DNA of 13,519 nt from JAVXAG01 sp036660615. GTDB lineage: Bacteria > Bacillota > Clostridia > Peptostreptococcales > Anaerovoracaceae. The position numbers and the translations under genes are program-made. Within the stretch, counting starts at the first letter, position 1; each line of letters starts with the position of its first letter. The DNA is taken from the NCBI GenBank assembly GCA_036660615.1, contig JAVXAG010000047.1, positions 1-13,519 on the forward strand. Direction: 5' to 3'. Positions 1 to 6,733 of the stretch are shown one piece after another. The notes under the pieces are model-generated. The model was not told the origin of the DNA, did no database searches, and saw only the letters and a program-made list of their open reading frames with translations.

Positions 1-30
1 AACTTTAACTCATTAATAAGCGAGGTAAAT

Positions 31-1176
31 ATGACAAACTTAGAACAATTGCTGGAAACATCATTTCTGGACGACAGCCTAATCAAAATGGTGTTTGGCG
101 ATAAAAGAAATAAAGAGCTAGAATACAACAAGGTAACAATTAGACCCCTACTACTTCATGGGACTTTGGCTTTTCAGGTAGAATACACTTTTGAGAAAAA
201 AGTGACACACGAAAACCTTTCTGCTGAGGAAGCATATTACCTGGCTGTATCAATGGCCAAAGAAGAATTTAAAAAAATCAATATTTTTACAAAAGATCAG
301 GACTATCAAATCTTAGCTTCAAAACTTGAAAATGCTAAGATAATAAAAAAGCCAGCATCTATGACGCCAGCTAGTCTTGACCATAACAAAACAAAAAAAT
401 ATATAATACCAGATAAGACCCCTTGCGATTTTTTGATTCGCCTTGGAGTTATGGATGAAAAAGGCACAGTTATTCAAAAACACTACAACAAATTCAGGCA
501 AATAAATCGATATTTGGAAATCGTTGAAGATGTTTTCCCATACTTGCCAACAGATAAAACCCTAAAAATAATTGACTTCGGTTGCGGAAAAGCATATTTG
601 ACCTTTGCCATATATCACTATCTAAAAGTGGTTAAAAACCGAAATGTTGAAATTATTGGACTTGATTTGAAAAAAGATGTAATTGATTTTTGCAATAGAG
701 TTGCAAAAGACTTGAATTATGACGATCTAAAGTTCTTAATGGGAGACATTGCCGACTACACAAACGATTATGCAGATATGGTCGTTACCCTTCATGCTTG
801 CGATACTGCAACGGATTTTGCTTTGATCAACGCAGTTGCGTGGAACACAAAAGTCATTCTGTCAGTTCCTTGTTGCCAACATGAAATGTTTAGTCAAATT
901 TCAAACGACATACATGAACCGATGCTTAAACATGGCATTCTAAAAGATAGACTTACTGAATATTTGACCGATGGTCTTCGAGGGCTAAAACTGGAGTCAA
1001 AAGGCTATGAAGTCGCAATGATAGAGTTTACAAGCCTTGAACACACAGCAAAAAACATTATGATAAAAGCAATTAGAATGGGTTCACCAAAGTCAGATAA
1101 ATCAAAAGCTGCACAAGAACAATATGTACAGCTTCGTGATTTTTATAAAGTTAATCCAACGATTGACAAGTTATAG
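31..1176 (+). CDS. Class I SAM-dependent methyltransferase (PF13679-like, substrate unknown)
   Basis: This 381-residue protein is predicted to be a cytoplasmic class I methyltransferase. The SAM-binding glycine motif IIDFGCGKAYLT lies at residues 180-191, after a conserved HYNKFRQINRYLE segment (about 151-163). An acidic LDLKK follows at about 211, then LHACDTATD (254-262) and SVPCCQHE (278-285). These blocks are characteristic of the Methyltransf_32 family (PF13679), which also includes eukaryotic GSTCD-like proteins; that family link is recalled, not searched. The N-terminal 150 residues form a separate α/β region I do not recognise, perhaps for substrate binding. The ATG at 31 follows GAGG at 22-25. 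Only 30 bases of upstream sequence are visible, so the promoter and any upstream partner are unknown. Its stop codon lies inside the end of the convergent gene. The family is sure; the methylated substrate (RNA or protein) is not inferable. Confidence 0.85.
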   Translation: MTNLEQLLETSFLDDSLIKMVFGDKRNKELEYNKVTIRPLLLHGTLAFQVEYTFEKKVTHENLSAEEAYYLAVSMAKEEFKKINIFTKDQDYQILASKLENAKIIKKPASMTPASLDHNKTKKYIIPDKTPCDFLIRLGVMDEKGTVIQKHYNKFRQINRYLEIVEDVFPYLPTDKTLKIIDFGCGKAYLTFAIYHYLKVVKNRNVEIIGLDLKKDVIDFCNRVAKDLNYDDLKFLMGDIADYTNDYADMVVTLHACDTATDFALINAVAWNTKVILSVPCCQHEMFSQISNDIHEPMLKHGILKDRLTEYLTDGLRGLKLESKGYEVAMIEFTSLEHTAKNIMIKAIRMGSPKSDKSKAAQEQYVQLRDFYKVNPTIDKL

Positions 1177-1800
1177 ACCTGTTACTCCAATAATCAACGG
1201 TGTCAAATAACATTCAACCACTGCGGCAATTATAAGTAGCGGAATCAATACCAATACAAATGCCCTTACCATTTCATTAATAGTATTCCAAATGCCCTCA
1301 TTTCCTTTTCCAAGGATTTTGAGGGTTATTATTTTGCACAAATATAGCCCCATTGTAGCACTCATAAACATAGCAGTAAGCTCAAAAATTCCATGTGGTA
1401 GCATTCCAAAAACTACGGATTTCCATGCCACCATAGTAGACGTTGCTTCACCATATCCTAGTAGCGCCCCAATAACAATGCTGTTTGCCAGTATTGAGAA
1501 TGCCGGCAAAAATAACAGGGGTATCACTCCCAATCCAATAGATACCGCACAAGCAAACAAGTTATTTGCAAAGAGTCCAACAAGTGATATTGTGCCATCT
1601 TCCTTGACAACATCAGACATTTCTTCTGACAAACTCTTCAATAATTCTCCACTTTGCTCTGGATTATTATAGAAGCCTATACCCGACAATATGGCAAGTG
1701 CAACAAATACCAATCCAACAATTGCGGTCCTTTTTAGTAAATTTTTTCTAATATATCCAAAGGTGTCTTTGATTTCTTTCTTTACTCTTGTTCCTATCAT
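1171..1800 (-). CDS. SpoIIM/DUF95-family integral membrane protein
   Basis: This 209-residue protein has a short basic N-terminus (MIGTRVKKEIK) and about five hydrophobic segments (roughly 24-44, 73-93, 95-118, 128-160 and 175-201). The motif LPHGIFEL at 134-141, in the middle of a membrane segment, is the hallmark of the stage II sporulation protein M family. In spore formers, SpoIIM proper works with SpoIID and SpoIIP in engulfment, but many SpoIIM-like paralogues of unknown role exist, and no spoIID or spoIIP is visible here. A sporulation role is therefore not assigned. The ATG at 1800 is one base after the transporter's stop codon, and AGAGG sits inside the end of that gene, so the two are almost certainly co-transcribed and translationally coupled. 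The 3' end overlaps the convergent methyltransferase gene by 6 bp. No terminator is visible. Confidence 0.8.
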   Translation of the reverse strand: MIGTRVKKEIKDTFGYIRKNLLKRTAIVGLVFVALAILSGIGFYNNPEQSGELLKSLSEEMSDVVKEDGTISLVGLFANNLFACAVSIGLGVIPLLFLPAFSILANSIVIGALLGYGEATSTMVAWKSVVFGMLPHGIFELTAMFMSATMGLYLCKIITLKILGKGNEGIWNTINEMVRAFVLVLIPLLIIAAVVECYLTPLIIGVTGL

Positions 1801-1801
1801 C

Positions 1802-2686
1802 CTAACCTCTTTCTCGCTTCTTCTTCAAAGTAATTTCCCCATATGCTGCCCCGCCTAAAATAAGTGCTGCTCCAACCAACTCCATTACTCCCAATCTTTC
1901 TCCAAGAAAAATTGCAGAGAAAAAGAACGCTGCTGCTGGATCTATGTAACTGCAAAGCGCAATGCTTTGCCCAGGCAATTCTTGTACTGCGGAAAAATAA
2001 AAATATAGGGCAATCCCTGTATGGATTATTCCAATAACAATCAAACATACCAAGCCGAATCCATGTGGCAGTTGCCACCCACTGTCATTAGTAATAATTG
2101 AATAAGGAAGCATAACCACTCCCGCAGATACTAACTGTATCAATGTTATTTCTATTCCAGAAATTCCAGAAACTCTTTTGTTTATCAAAGTTATTGACGC
2201 ATACAATATTGCCGCCATCAATCCATATGCAAATCCTTTTACGGGGTCAACCCCACCCTCTAAATTTCCTGATATGCACAGTAACCCTACCATGGCAGTT
2301 GCAATACCTATAACCTTTTTCTTTGTTATTTTTTCTTTTAGTATAAAAGGCGATGCAATCATTACAACAATTGGTGCGCAATAATATGCGATTGTCGCTA
2401 AACTTACAGTTGTATATCTATATGATTCAAATAGTAACGCCCAATTAAAACCCATTGCACACCCTGACAAAATCAGGTATGGTGCGTATTTCTTCAAATT
2501 TGCTTTAGGCGATCTGGTCTTTGTAAAAAGCAAGATTATTCCTAAAAACAACCCTCCCAAGAATATACGACCAAGAACTATTTGACTGCTTTCCAAATTA
2601 ATTTGTTTTACAAAGATTCCTAATGTCCCCCATATTATCATTGCCATTATAACCTTTGCATATGCCTTATATTTTTCTTTCTCCAT
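1802..2686 (-). CDS. EamA/DMT-superfamily transporter (10 TM)
   Basis: This 294-residue, very hydrophobic protein has the internal duplication typical of the drug/metabolite transporter superfamily. The two EamA repeats span about residues 10-138 and 152-286. The first repeat contains the typical IIWGTLGIFVK opening (17-27) and the SLATIAYYCAPIVVMIASPFILKEKI block (95-120). The second carries the matching LCSYIDPAAAFFFSAIFLGERL block (244-265). The C-terminus is basic (KKKRERG), consistent with a cytoplasmic end. Members export or import small metabolites or amino acids; the substrate cannot be read from sequence. The ATG at 2686 is preceded by GGAGG at about 2699-2703. It is the first gene of a unit with the SpoIIM-like gene, one base downstream. 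The family call is secure; the substrate is unknown. Confidence 0.9.
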   Translation of the reverse strand: MEKEKYKAYAKVIMAMIIWGTLGIFVKQINLESSQIVLGRIFLGGLFLGIILLFTKTRSPKANLKKYAPYLILSGCAMGFNWALLFESYRYTTVSLATIAYYCAPIVVMIASPFILKEKITKKKVIGIATAMVGLLCISGNLEGGVDPVKGFAYGLMAAILYASITLINKRVSGISGIEITLIQLVSAGVVMLPYSIITNDSGWQLPHGFGLVCLIVIGIIHTGIALYFYFSAVQELPGQSIALCSYIDPAAAFFFSAIFLGERLGVMELVGAALILGGAAYGEITLKKKRERG

Positions 2687-2726
2687 TTAGCTGCGTTTCC
2701 TCCATTGCTTTTTCTCATACCTTATT

Positions 2727-2755
2727 AGTATATTCCTATTTCTAGTAAAAATAAA
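2727..2755 (-). promoter_or_regulatory. Putative sigma-A-type promoter for the eamA-spoIIM unit
   Basis: On the minus strand, TATACT (2732 down to 2727) matches five of six bases of the -10 consensus. It is preceded, after 17 bases, by a weak -35-like TTTATT (2755-2750). The element lies about 40 bases upstream of the transporter's start codon, between that gene and the terminator of the preceding operon. The spacing is ideal but the -35 box is poor and the region is AT-rich, so a chance match is possible. The rest of 2687-2876 holds only the terminator of the upstream operon and otherwise featureless AT-rich sequence. Confidence 0.35.
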
Positions 2756-2810
2756 GGAAACTATGTAATATTTTGTCCTTGTATTTACCAAAGTACAGAT
2801 AGTTTACATA

Positions 2811-2860
2811 ATATAAAAAGAGAGATGCAAAACGTAAATTAATACTTTTTCATCTCTCTT
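2811..2860 (-). terminator. Intrinsic terminator of the ung-lemA-DUF2207 operon
   Basis: A perfect 10-bp stem, AAGAGAGATG (2818-2827) with CATCTCTCTT (2851-2860), starts 17 bases after the DUF2207 stop codon. It continues inward with AAAA/TTTT and GTA/TAC pairs around one bulged C, giving about 17 pairs around a 6-base loop. Read on the minus strand, the stem is followed directly by UUUUUAUAUU, the U-tract expected of a Rho-independent terminator in that direction. The plus-strand reading has no U-tract of that quality. Confidence 0.85.
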
Positions 2861-2876
2861 GTTTTACATCAGTCTA

Positions 2877-4742
2877 TTACCAAGCGCCGCCTCCGCCTCC
2901 GCCGAAGCCACCTCCAGTAAATCCACCGCCACCGAAACCTCCTCCAGACATTCCGCTATCCGTCGTGTCAAAATGCAGGTTGTGGGATACACTGCCTGTG
3001 CAGTTATTCATCATTCTGGAAAACATCCAAACATTGAAATATGTGTTGTCCGAACCAGCATACCACGATGGTGGAGTGGTTGGAATATTTTCAAAGTTTT
3101 TCGCCCATTTGTCCGATAGTCCAAGAACGTATGCATAAGGCAAAACATCATAAAAATATTCAGGATCTTCCTCTACCAAAGCTTTTAACCTATCTAATTC
3201 TCCGGCCTTTATAAAGTCTTTTAGCCCTAATATTTTTCCAACCCACTCCGCACTTTTCTTTGTCCTAGCCTTCATCAAAACCACAAATCCATATGATACA
3301 GCTGACGAAATTACCAAAAGCAAAGCAAGTAGTATGCTGTCTGTAAATATCAAAGTGGCAATTGCTGAACCAATTACTGTGATTCCTATTATAATTGTTC
3401 CTGAAATCATCATACCGTTTCGCGTAGAAGTTTTCATGGAATTTCTCTTGTCATATGCAATCATAAACAACACAAGCCCTAAGATAAATACCAAAAATAC
3501 TGGTACTGCTAAAACCAAAAGTATAAAGTTCATTGAATAAATCACACTTAAAATTATAGTTGCCACCAAAGGCACAACCATTAGCAATCCACCAAAGATT
3601 CTTGCTCCCTGTGAACTAACTGTGAAAAGTCTATTTTCCTTTTGGGCTGAATAATGTGCCTTTAACTGAGCCATAGAAGTCAGATAAGTTTCACCGAAAG
3701 ATTCATCAAGATCATCTAGTTTGATTGTATCACCTTGTTGAAATAACCCATCGTAGAAAGTCTTTACAAAAGCCTTTTCTTTAGAGTCAATGTCCGCAAT
3801 TTTCTTTAGTTGGAATTTTTCTTTTTTGTATTCAGTTATAGTTATGTACTTTTTGTATGCCAAGTACATAATTAGTGAGGTCATATCTGCGTTGTCAACC
3901 ATGCCATCAACAATATATCCAATTTCTGCTGGTGTCATGCCCTCAGGCGGATAGAATTCCACAGTTTGAACCACCTTAGGATCTCTCCCAAAGGCAAACC
4001 ATAGGCCCATCAAAATCAAAGGTACAATAATTAGAATAAATGGGATAGGTTTTTTTGCCCCGTCAAAGTTAAGTGGGTTTATCCAGTATCCTTCGACCAA
4101 ATCGGATTGTACCGAAACACCTTGTCCTTGAGGGGTATTGTCCGCTATTACTGTGATTTTCTTTGAATTTTCATCAATGCTATATTTTACGTCACCTAAC
4201 TTACTGTCTCCACCATAACCACTTGAATAAACTTTCATTTCCGTTTCGTCAAAACTCTTTGGCATAGTCAAAGTCGCTTTCCCGTGAGTTATAGGTGTTT
4301 CCCAGCTTGTAGGCAGTAAATCAAGATATATATAATCTCCTCTAGTGTCTTTATCGTCATATACTCTCATCGTATAATGAATAACATAAGTTTGCCTGCC
4401 TGTAACGGTTTCATCTTCGCGGCCTATTCGTATAACATAATTGCCATCTTCTGTAAAAGTTTCATAATTATAGCCCTCAACATAGGCATCTTCAATAGTC
4501 ATTTTCCCCATATCTTCTGGAATATTTCTATAAATGCCATGTTGCTCTTCATAAAAATCTACCGAAATCGTTTCAGTGAATAAAAATGAATTATCTTCCT
4601 GCGCCTGAACATTTACCATAAATTTGTCCGTTGAATAAGTCGCTGCAAATACCATACTTGTGGCCAATCCAAAAGACAAGACAATAGTGATAAAGGTTAT
4701 CATTATCAGTCTAATCTTGAATTTATTATTAATATTCTTCAT
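2877..4742 (-). CDS. DUF2207-domain membrane protein with glycine-rich tail
   Basis: This 621-residue envelope protein has an N-terminal signal or anchor sequence (hydrophobic 11-34, possible cleavage near VFAA). An extracytoplasmic β-rich domain follows (about 35-220), with EQHGIYRNIP at 66-75, typical of DUF2207. Next come one membrane segment (232-251), a soluble region with PPEGMTPAEIGYIVDG (265-280), and four more membrane segments (383-402, 405-430, 444-466, 469-490). The C-terminal domain contains LPYAYVLGLSDKW (534-546). The last 25 or so residues are almost entirely glycine with a few phenylalanines and end in AW, as seen in many family members. The function is unknown. The start is the ATG at 4742, after AGGGG. 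It lies 15 bases downstream of lemA, a pairing common in bacteria that suggests a shared envelope role. It is the last gene of the operon, followed by a strong terminator. Confidence 0.88.
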   Translation of the reverse strand: MKNINNKFKIRLIMITFITIVLSFGLATSMVFAATYSTDKFMVNVQAQEDNSFLFTETISVDFYEEQHGIYRNIPEDMGKMTIEDAYVEGYNYETFTEDGNYVIRIGREDETVTGRQTYVIHYTMRVYDDKDTRGDYIYLDLLPTSWETPITHGKATLTMPKSFDETEMKVYSSGYGGDSKLGDVKYSIDENSKKITVIADNTPQGQGVSVQSDLVEGYWINPLNFDGAKKPIPFILIIVPLILMGLWFAFGRDPKVVQTVEFYPPEGMTPAEIGYIVDGMVDNADMTSLIMYLAYKKYITITEYKKEKFQLKKIADIDSKEKAFVKTFYDGLFQQGDTIKLDDLDESFGETYLTSMAQLKAHYSAQKENRLFTVSSQGARIFGGLLMVVPLVATIILSVIYSMNFILLVLAVPVFLVFILGLVLFMIAYDKRNSMKTSTRNGMMISGTIIIGITVIGSAIATLIFTDSILLALLLVISSAVSYGFVVLMKARTKKSAEWVGKILGLKDFIKAGELDRLKALVEEDPEYFYDVLPYAYVLGLSDKWAKNFENIPTTPPSWYAGSDNTYFNVWMFSRMMNNCTGSVSHNLHFDTTDSGMSGGGFGGGGFTGGGFGGGGGGAW

Positions 4743-4757
4743 CTTTTCCCCTAAATG

Positions 4758-5312
4758 TTAAAACTTAACCTTAACGTTTTCTCTTTCTTCCGATCCTTCG
4801 ACTTCAAACATTGGTTTTGTTTCAAAGTGGAAAATCCCTGCCAAAATATTGCTTGGGAACATTTCGCATTTGTTGTTGAACATCTTTACCACGCCATTAT
4901 AGTATTTTCTTGCATTAGCAATATCTTTTTCAACTTCTTTTAGCTGTTGTTGCAAATCCATAAAGTTTTGATTTGCTTTTAAGTCTGGATAGTTTTCTGA
5001 AATAGCGAAAAGACTTTTTAACGTTCCAGTTAAAATGTTTTCGTTAGCAATTTTATCTTCTATTGTTGTTGAATCTTGAGCCATATTTCTAGCGGCTACT
5101 ACTTTCTCCAAAGTTTCGCTTTCGTGAGTTGCATATCCTTTTACTGTTTCAACCAAATTTGGTATTAAGTCATATCTCTTTTTTAGATATACATCCATAG
5201 TTGAAAATCCTTCTTCAACGTTATTCTTTGCTTTTACAAATCCGTTATAGCTTGCAATTACCCAAATTGCCAATATGGCTACAACTACCGCAATAATAAT
5301 TCCTATTATCAT
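4758..5312 (-). CDS. lemA: LemA family protein
   Basis: This 184-residue protein has an N-terminal membrane anchor (residues 2-23, IIGIIIAVVVAILAIWVIAS) followed by a mostly helical soluble domain. Diagnostic LemA blocks are YNGFVKAKNNVEEGFSTMDV (27-46), the KKRYDLIPNLVETVKGYA segment (49-66) and FAISENYPDLKANQNFMDLQ (105-124). The usual family length is about 180-200 residues, so it appears complete. LemA proteins are membrane-anchored, mainly extracytoplasmic helical bundles of unclear function, often next to TPM- or DUF2207-domain proteins, as here. The ATG immediately follows the TAA of ung with no spacer. Its ribosome site AAGGAGG lies within the last codons of ung, which argues for translational coupling. 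DUF2207 follows 15 bases downstream. Confidence 0.92.
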   Translation of the reverse strand: MIIGIIIAVVVAILAIWVIASYNGFVKAKNNVEEGFSTMDVYLKKRYDLIPNLVETVKGYATHESETLEKVVAARNMAQDSTTIEDKIANENILTGTLKSLFAISENYPDLKANQNFMDLQQQLKEVEKDIANARKYYNGVVKMFNNKCEMFPSNILAGIFHFETKPMFEVEGSEERENVKVKF

Positions 5313-5990
5313 TTATTCTTCCTCCTTAATTTCCCAATCAATAGTGTCTTGGTTGGTTTCCTTTAAAAACTTGTTTGCCATAGAAAAATATTTTCCCCCA
5401 TAAAATCCGTTATATGCAGACAATGGACTTGGGTGTGCGCCTGTCAAAATCAAATGTTGTTTGCCTGTTATAAGCTCTCTCTTTGCTTTTGCATTTGCTC
5501 CCCACAAAATAAATACTATTGGCTTCTCTCTCTGATTCAAAAGTTCTATAACTCTATCTGTAAAACATTCCCAGCCTTTCCCTTTGTGAGAGTTTGCCTG
5601 GTGTTCCCTTACTGTCAAACAGGTATTAAGCAATAACACCCCTTCTTCTGCCCACTTTGTCAAAGAACCATGGCTAGGGGCATCAAACCCTAAGTCCTCT
5701 TTAAGCTCTTTATAAATGTTCACAAGTGACGGTGGTTTCGGCACACCTTTCATTACAGAAAAGCAAAGTCCATGAGCCTGGTTTGGTTCGTGATAAGGAT
5801 CCTGCCCTAAGATTACGACTTTTACATCATTATATGAGGTGTATTTCAATGCATTAAAAATACTGTACATATCGGGATAGATCACCTTTGTTTTGTACTC
5901 AGTAATTAAAAATTGTCTGAGCTTCTGATAGTATTCTTTTTCAAATTCTTCCCGTAGGACATTGTCCCACTCATTCCCTATGTTAATCAT
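5313..5990 (-). CDS. ung: Uracil-DNA glycosylase, family 1
   Basis: This 225-residue enzyme excises uracil from DNA after cytosine deamination or dUTP misincorporation, starting base-excision repair. All family-1 hallmarks are present. The water-activating loop GQDPYH is at 62-67 (catalytic Asp64), and the uracil-stacking Phe77 is in GLCFSV. PKPPSL at 84-89 is the proline-rich DNA-compressing loop. LNTCLTV carries Asn122 for uracil recognition. HPSPLSA at 186-192 carries the catalytic His and the minor-groove leucine loop. The length is typical. The ATG at 5990 gives the expected N-terminus (NEWDNVLREEF) and no other start is plausible. No ribosome site precedes it; an extended -10 box lies only 7 bases upstream, suggesting a leaderless message. 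It is the first gene of the operon with lemA and DUF2207. Confidence 0.96.
   Translation of the reverse strand: MINIGNEWDNVLREEFEKEYYQKLRQFLITEYKTKVIYPDMYSIFNALKYTSYNDVKVVILGQDPYHEPNQAHGLCFSVMKGVPKPPSLVNIYKELKEDLGFDAPSHGSLTKWAEEGVLLLNTCLTVREHQANSHKGKGWECFTDRVIELLNQREKPIVFILWGANAKAKRELITGKQHLILTGAHPSPLSAYNGFYGGKYFSMANKFLKETNQDTIDWEIKEEE
5318..5327 (-). promoter_or_regulatory. lemA ribosome binding site inside the ung 3' end
   Basis: The minus strand reads AAGGAGGAAGAATAAATG. The AAGGAGG is made of the ung codons for Lys-Glu-Glu, the next codons finish ung with TAA, and ATG of lemA follows at once. This fixes the lemA start and makes translation of lemA dependent on, or at least adjacent to, termination on ung. 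Confidence 0.8.
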
Positions 5991-5996
5991 AGATTA

Positions 5997-6028
5997 AGTA
6001 TACCATAAATTTATTTTATTTACTTCAA
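5997..6028 (-). promoter_or_regulatory. ung promoter (extended -10), predicted leaderless
   Basis: The minus strand carries TGGTATACT (6005 down to 5997), an extended -10 element (TGnTATAAT type). The nearest -35-like hexamer, TTGAAG at 6028-6023, is 20 bases away, so recognition would rely on the extended -10. Transcription normally starts about 7 bases after the hexamer, which is base 5990, the A of the ung ATG. No Shine-Dalgarno sequence lies in the seven intervening bases. Confidence 0.6.
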
Positions 6029-6052
6029 AAACATAGTCATTTGTAGTATAAT
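6024..6052 (+). promoter_or_regulatory. Promoter of the DUF6873-like gene, predicted leaderless
   Basis: A perfect -10 hexamer TATAAT at 6047-6052 has a -35-like TTCAAA at 6024-6029 with ideal 17-base spacing. The -10 ends 7 bases before the ATG at 6060, so the expected start of transcription falls at about 6058-6060, on or next to the start codon. No GGAGG-like sequence precedes the ATG. The -35 region overlaps, on the opposite strand, the -35-like element of the divergent ung promoter. Confidence 0.65.
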
Positions 6053-6059
6053 ATTCTCC

Positions 6060-6713
6060 ATGAACAAGATATATGTTTCAGAAAAAGTAAATAGAATTTT
6101 AGCAGACTACATTACAAGTTTAGGATACACTGTTTCATTTATTGCCTCCGAGAATATTGTCCCTGAGGCTTTGTCATCGCATCCTGATATTTTTATGTGC
6201 AAAATGGGTTTTAGTACACAAGTTCCAATCGTCCAAAGTGAAAATAGAGAACTAGGTTTAAAATATCCTAATCATATAGCCTTTAATGCGGCTTGCACCG
6301 GCAAATTTTTTATTCACAATTTGAAGCACACAAACGAAAGACTTCTTATTGTTGCCAAAGCTATGGAAATGATTATGATTGACGTTAAGCAGGGATACTC
6401 AAAGTGTAGCACTGTTATTGTTGACGAAAACTCAATTATCACCTATGATGAAGGTATTGCAAAAGCTTGCGCGGAATATAGAGCCCAAGGGTTGGAAGTC
6501 CTTTTGATAAGTCCTAACCATGTGATTTTGGATGGTTACAATACTGGGTTTATCGGTGGTGCCAGTGGTCGTATAGGAAATGAAGTCATCTTCAACGGTG
6601 ATTTGTCCGCCCACCCTGATTTTAGAAAAATTGTAGATTTTATTGAATCAAAGGGTTTAAAGTGCAAATGGTTCTCTGAATATCCACTTACGGACATAGG
6701 CTCAATAATTTAG
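6060..6713 (+). CDS. DUF6873-like protein (possible GME fold), function unknown
   Basis: This 217-residue soluble protein has no signal peptide or membrane segment. It resembles clostridial proteins that, from memory, are annotated as DUF6873 'GME fold', i.e. the guanidino-modifying enzyme (amidinotransferase/arginine deiminase) β/α-propeller. Visible blocks are SSHPDIFMCKMG (39-50), PNHIAFNAACTGKFFIHNL (70-88), KQGYSKCSTVIVDENSIITYD (110-130), LDGYNTGFIGGASG (157-170), FNGDLSAHPD (178-187) and the C-terminal YPLTDIGSII. Conserved His-Pro-Asp, Asp-Gly and Asn-Gly-Asp clusters suggest a binding or active site. There is no Cys in the C-terminal position where canonical arginine deiminases carry their nucleophile (the last Cys is 202, in GLKCKW), so deiminase activity should not be assumed. 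It is the first gene of the plus-strand run, 20 bases before the radical SAM gene. The gene is real; the family name is tentative. Confidence 0.7.
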   Translation: MNKIYVSEKVNRILADYITSLGYTVSFIASENIVPEALSSHPDIFMCKMGFSTQVPIVQSENRELGLKYPNHIAFNAACTGKFFIHNLKHTNERLLIVAKAMEMIMIDVKQGYSKCSTVIVDENSIITYDEGIAKACAEYRAQGLEVLLISPNHVILDGYNTGFIGGASGRIGNEVIFNGDLSAHPDFRKIVDFIESKGLKCKWFSEYPLTDIGSII

Positions 6714-6733
6714 AAACACATGAGGAAACACTA

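Noticed and set aside
1171..1800. Calling the SpoIIM-family gene spoIIM and inferring that the organism sporulates.
   Set aside because: SpoIIM-like paralogues are widespread, no sporulation genes are nearby, and the coupling to a transporter suggests another role.
1797..2078. Open frame on the minus strand within the EamA gene.
   Set aside because: It overlaps the well-supported transporter in another frame, encodes a low-complexity Ser/Trp/Cys-rich peptide and shows no family motif.
2762..2810. Inverted repeat TATGTAA / TTACATA upstream of the transporter operon as an operator.
   Set aside because: Only seven AT-rich bases per arm with 35 bases between them, no extension on either side, so chance is a sufficient explanation.
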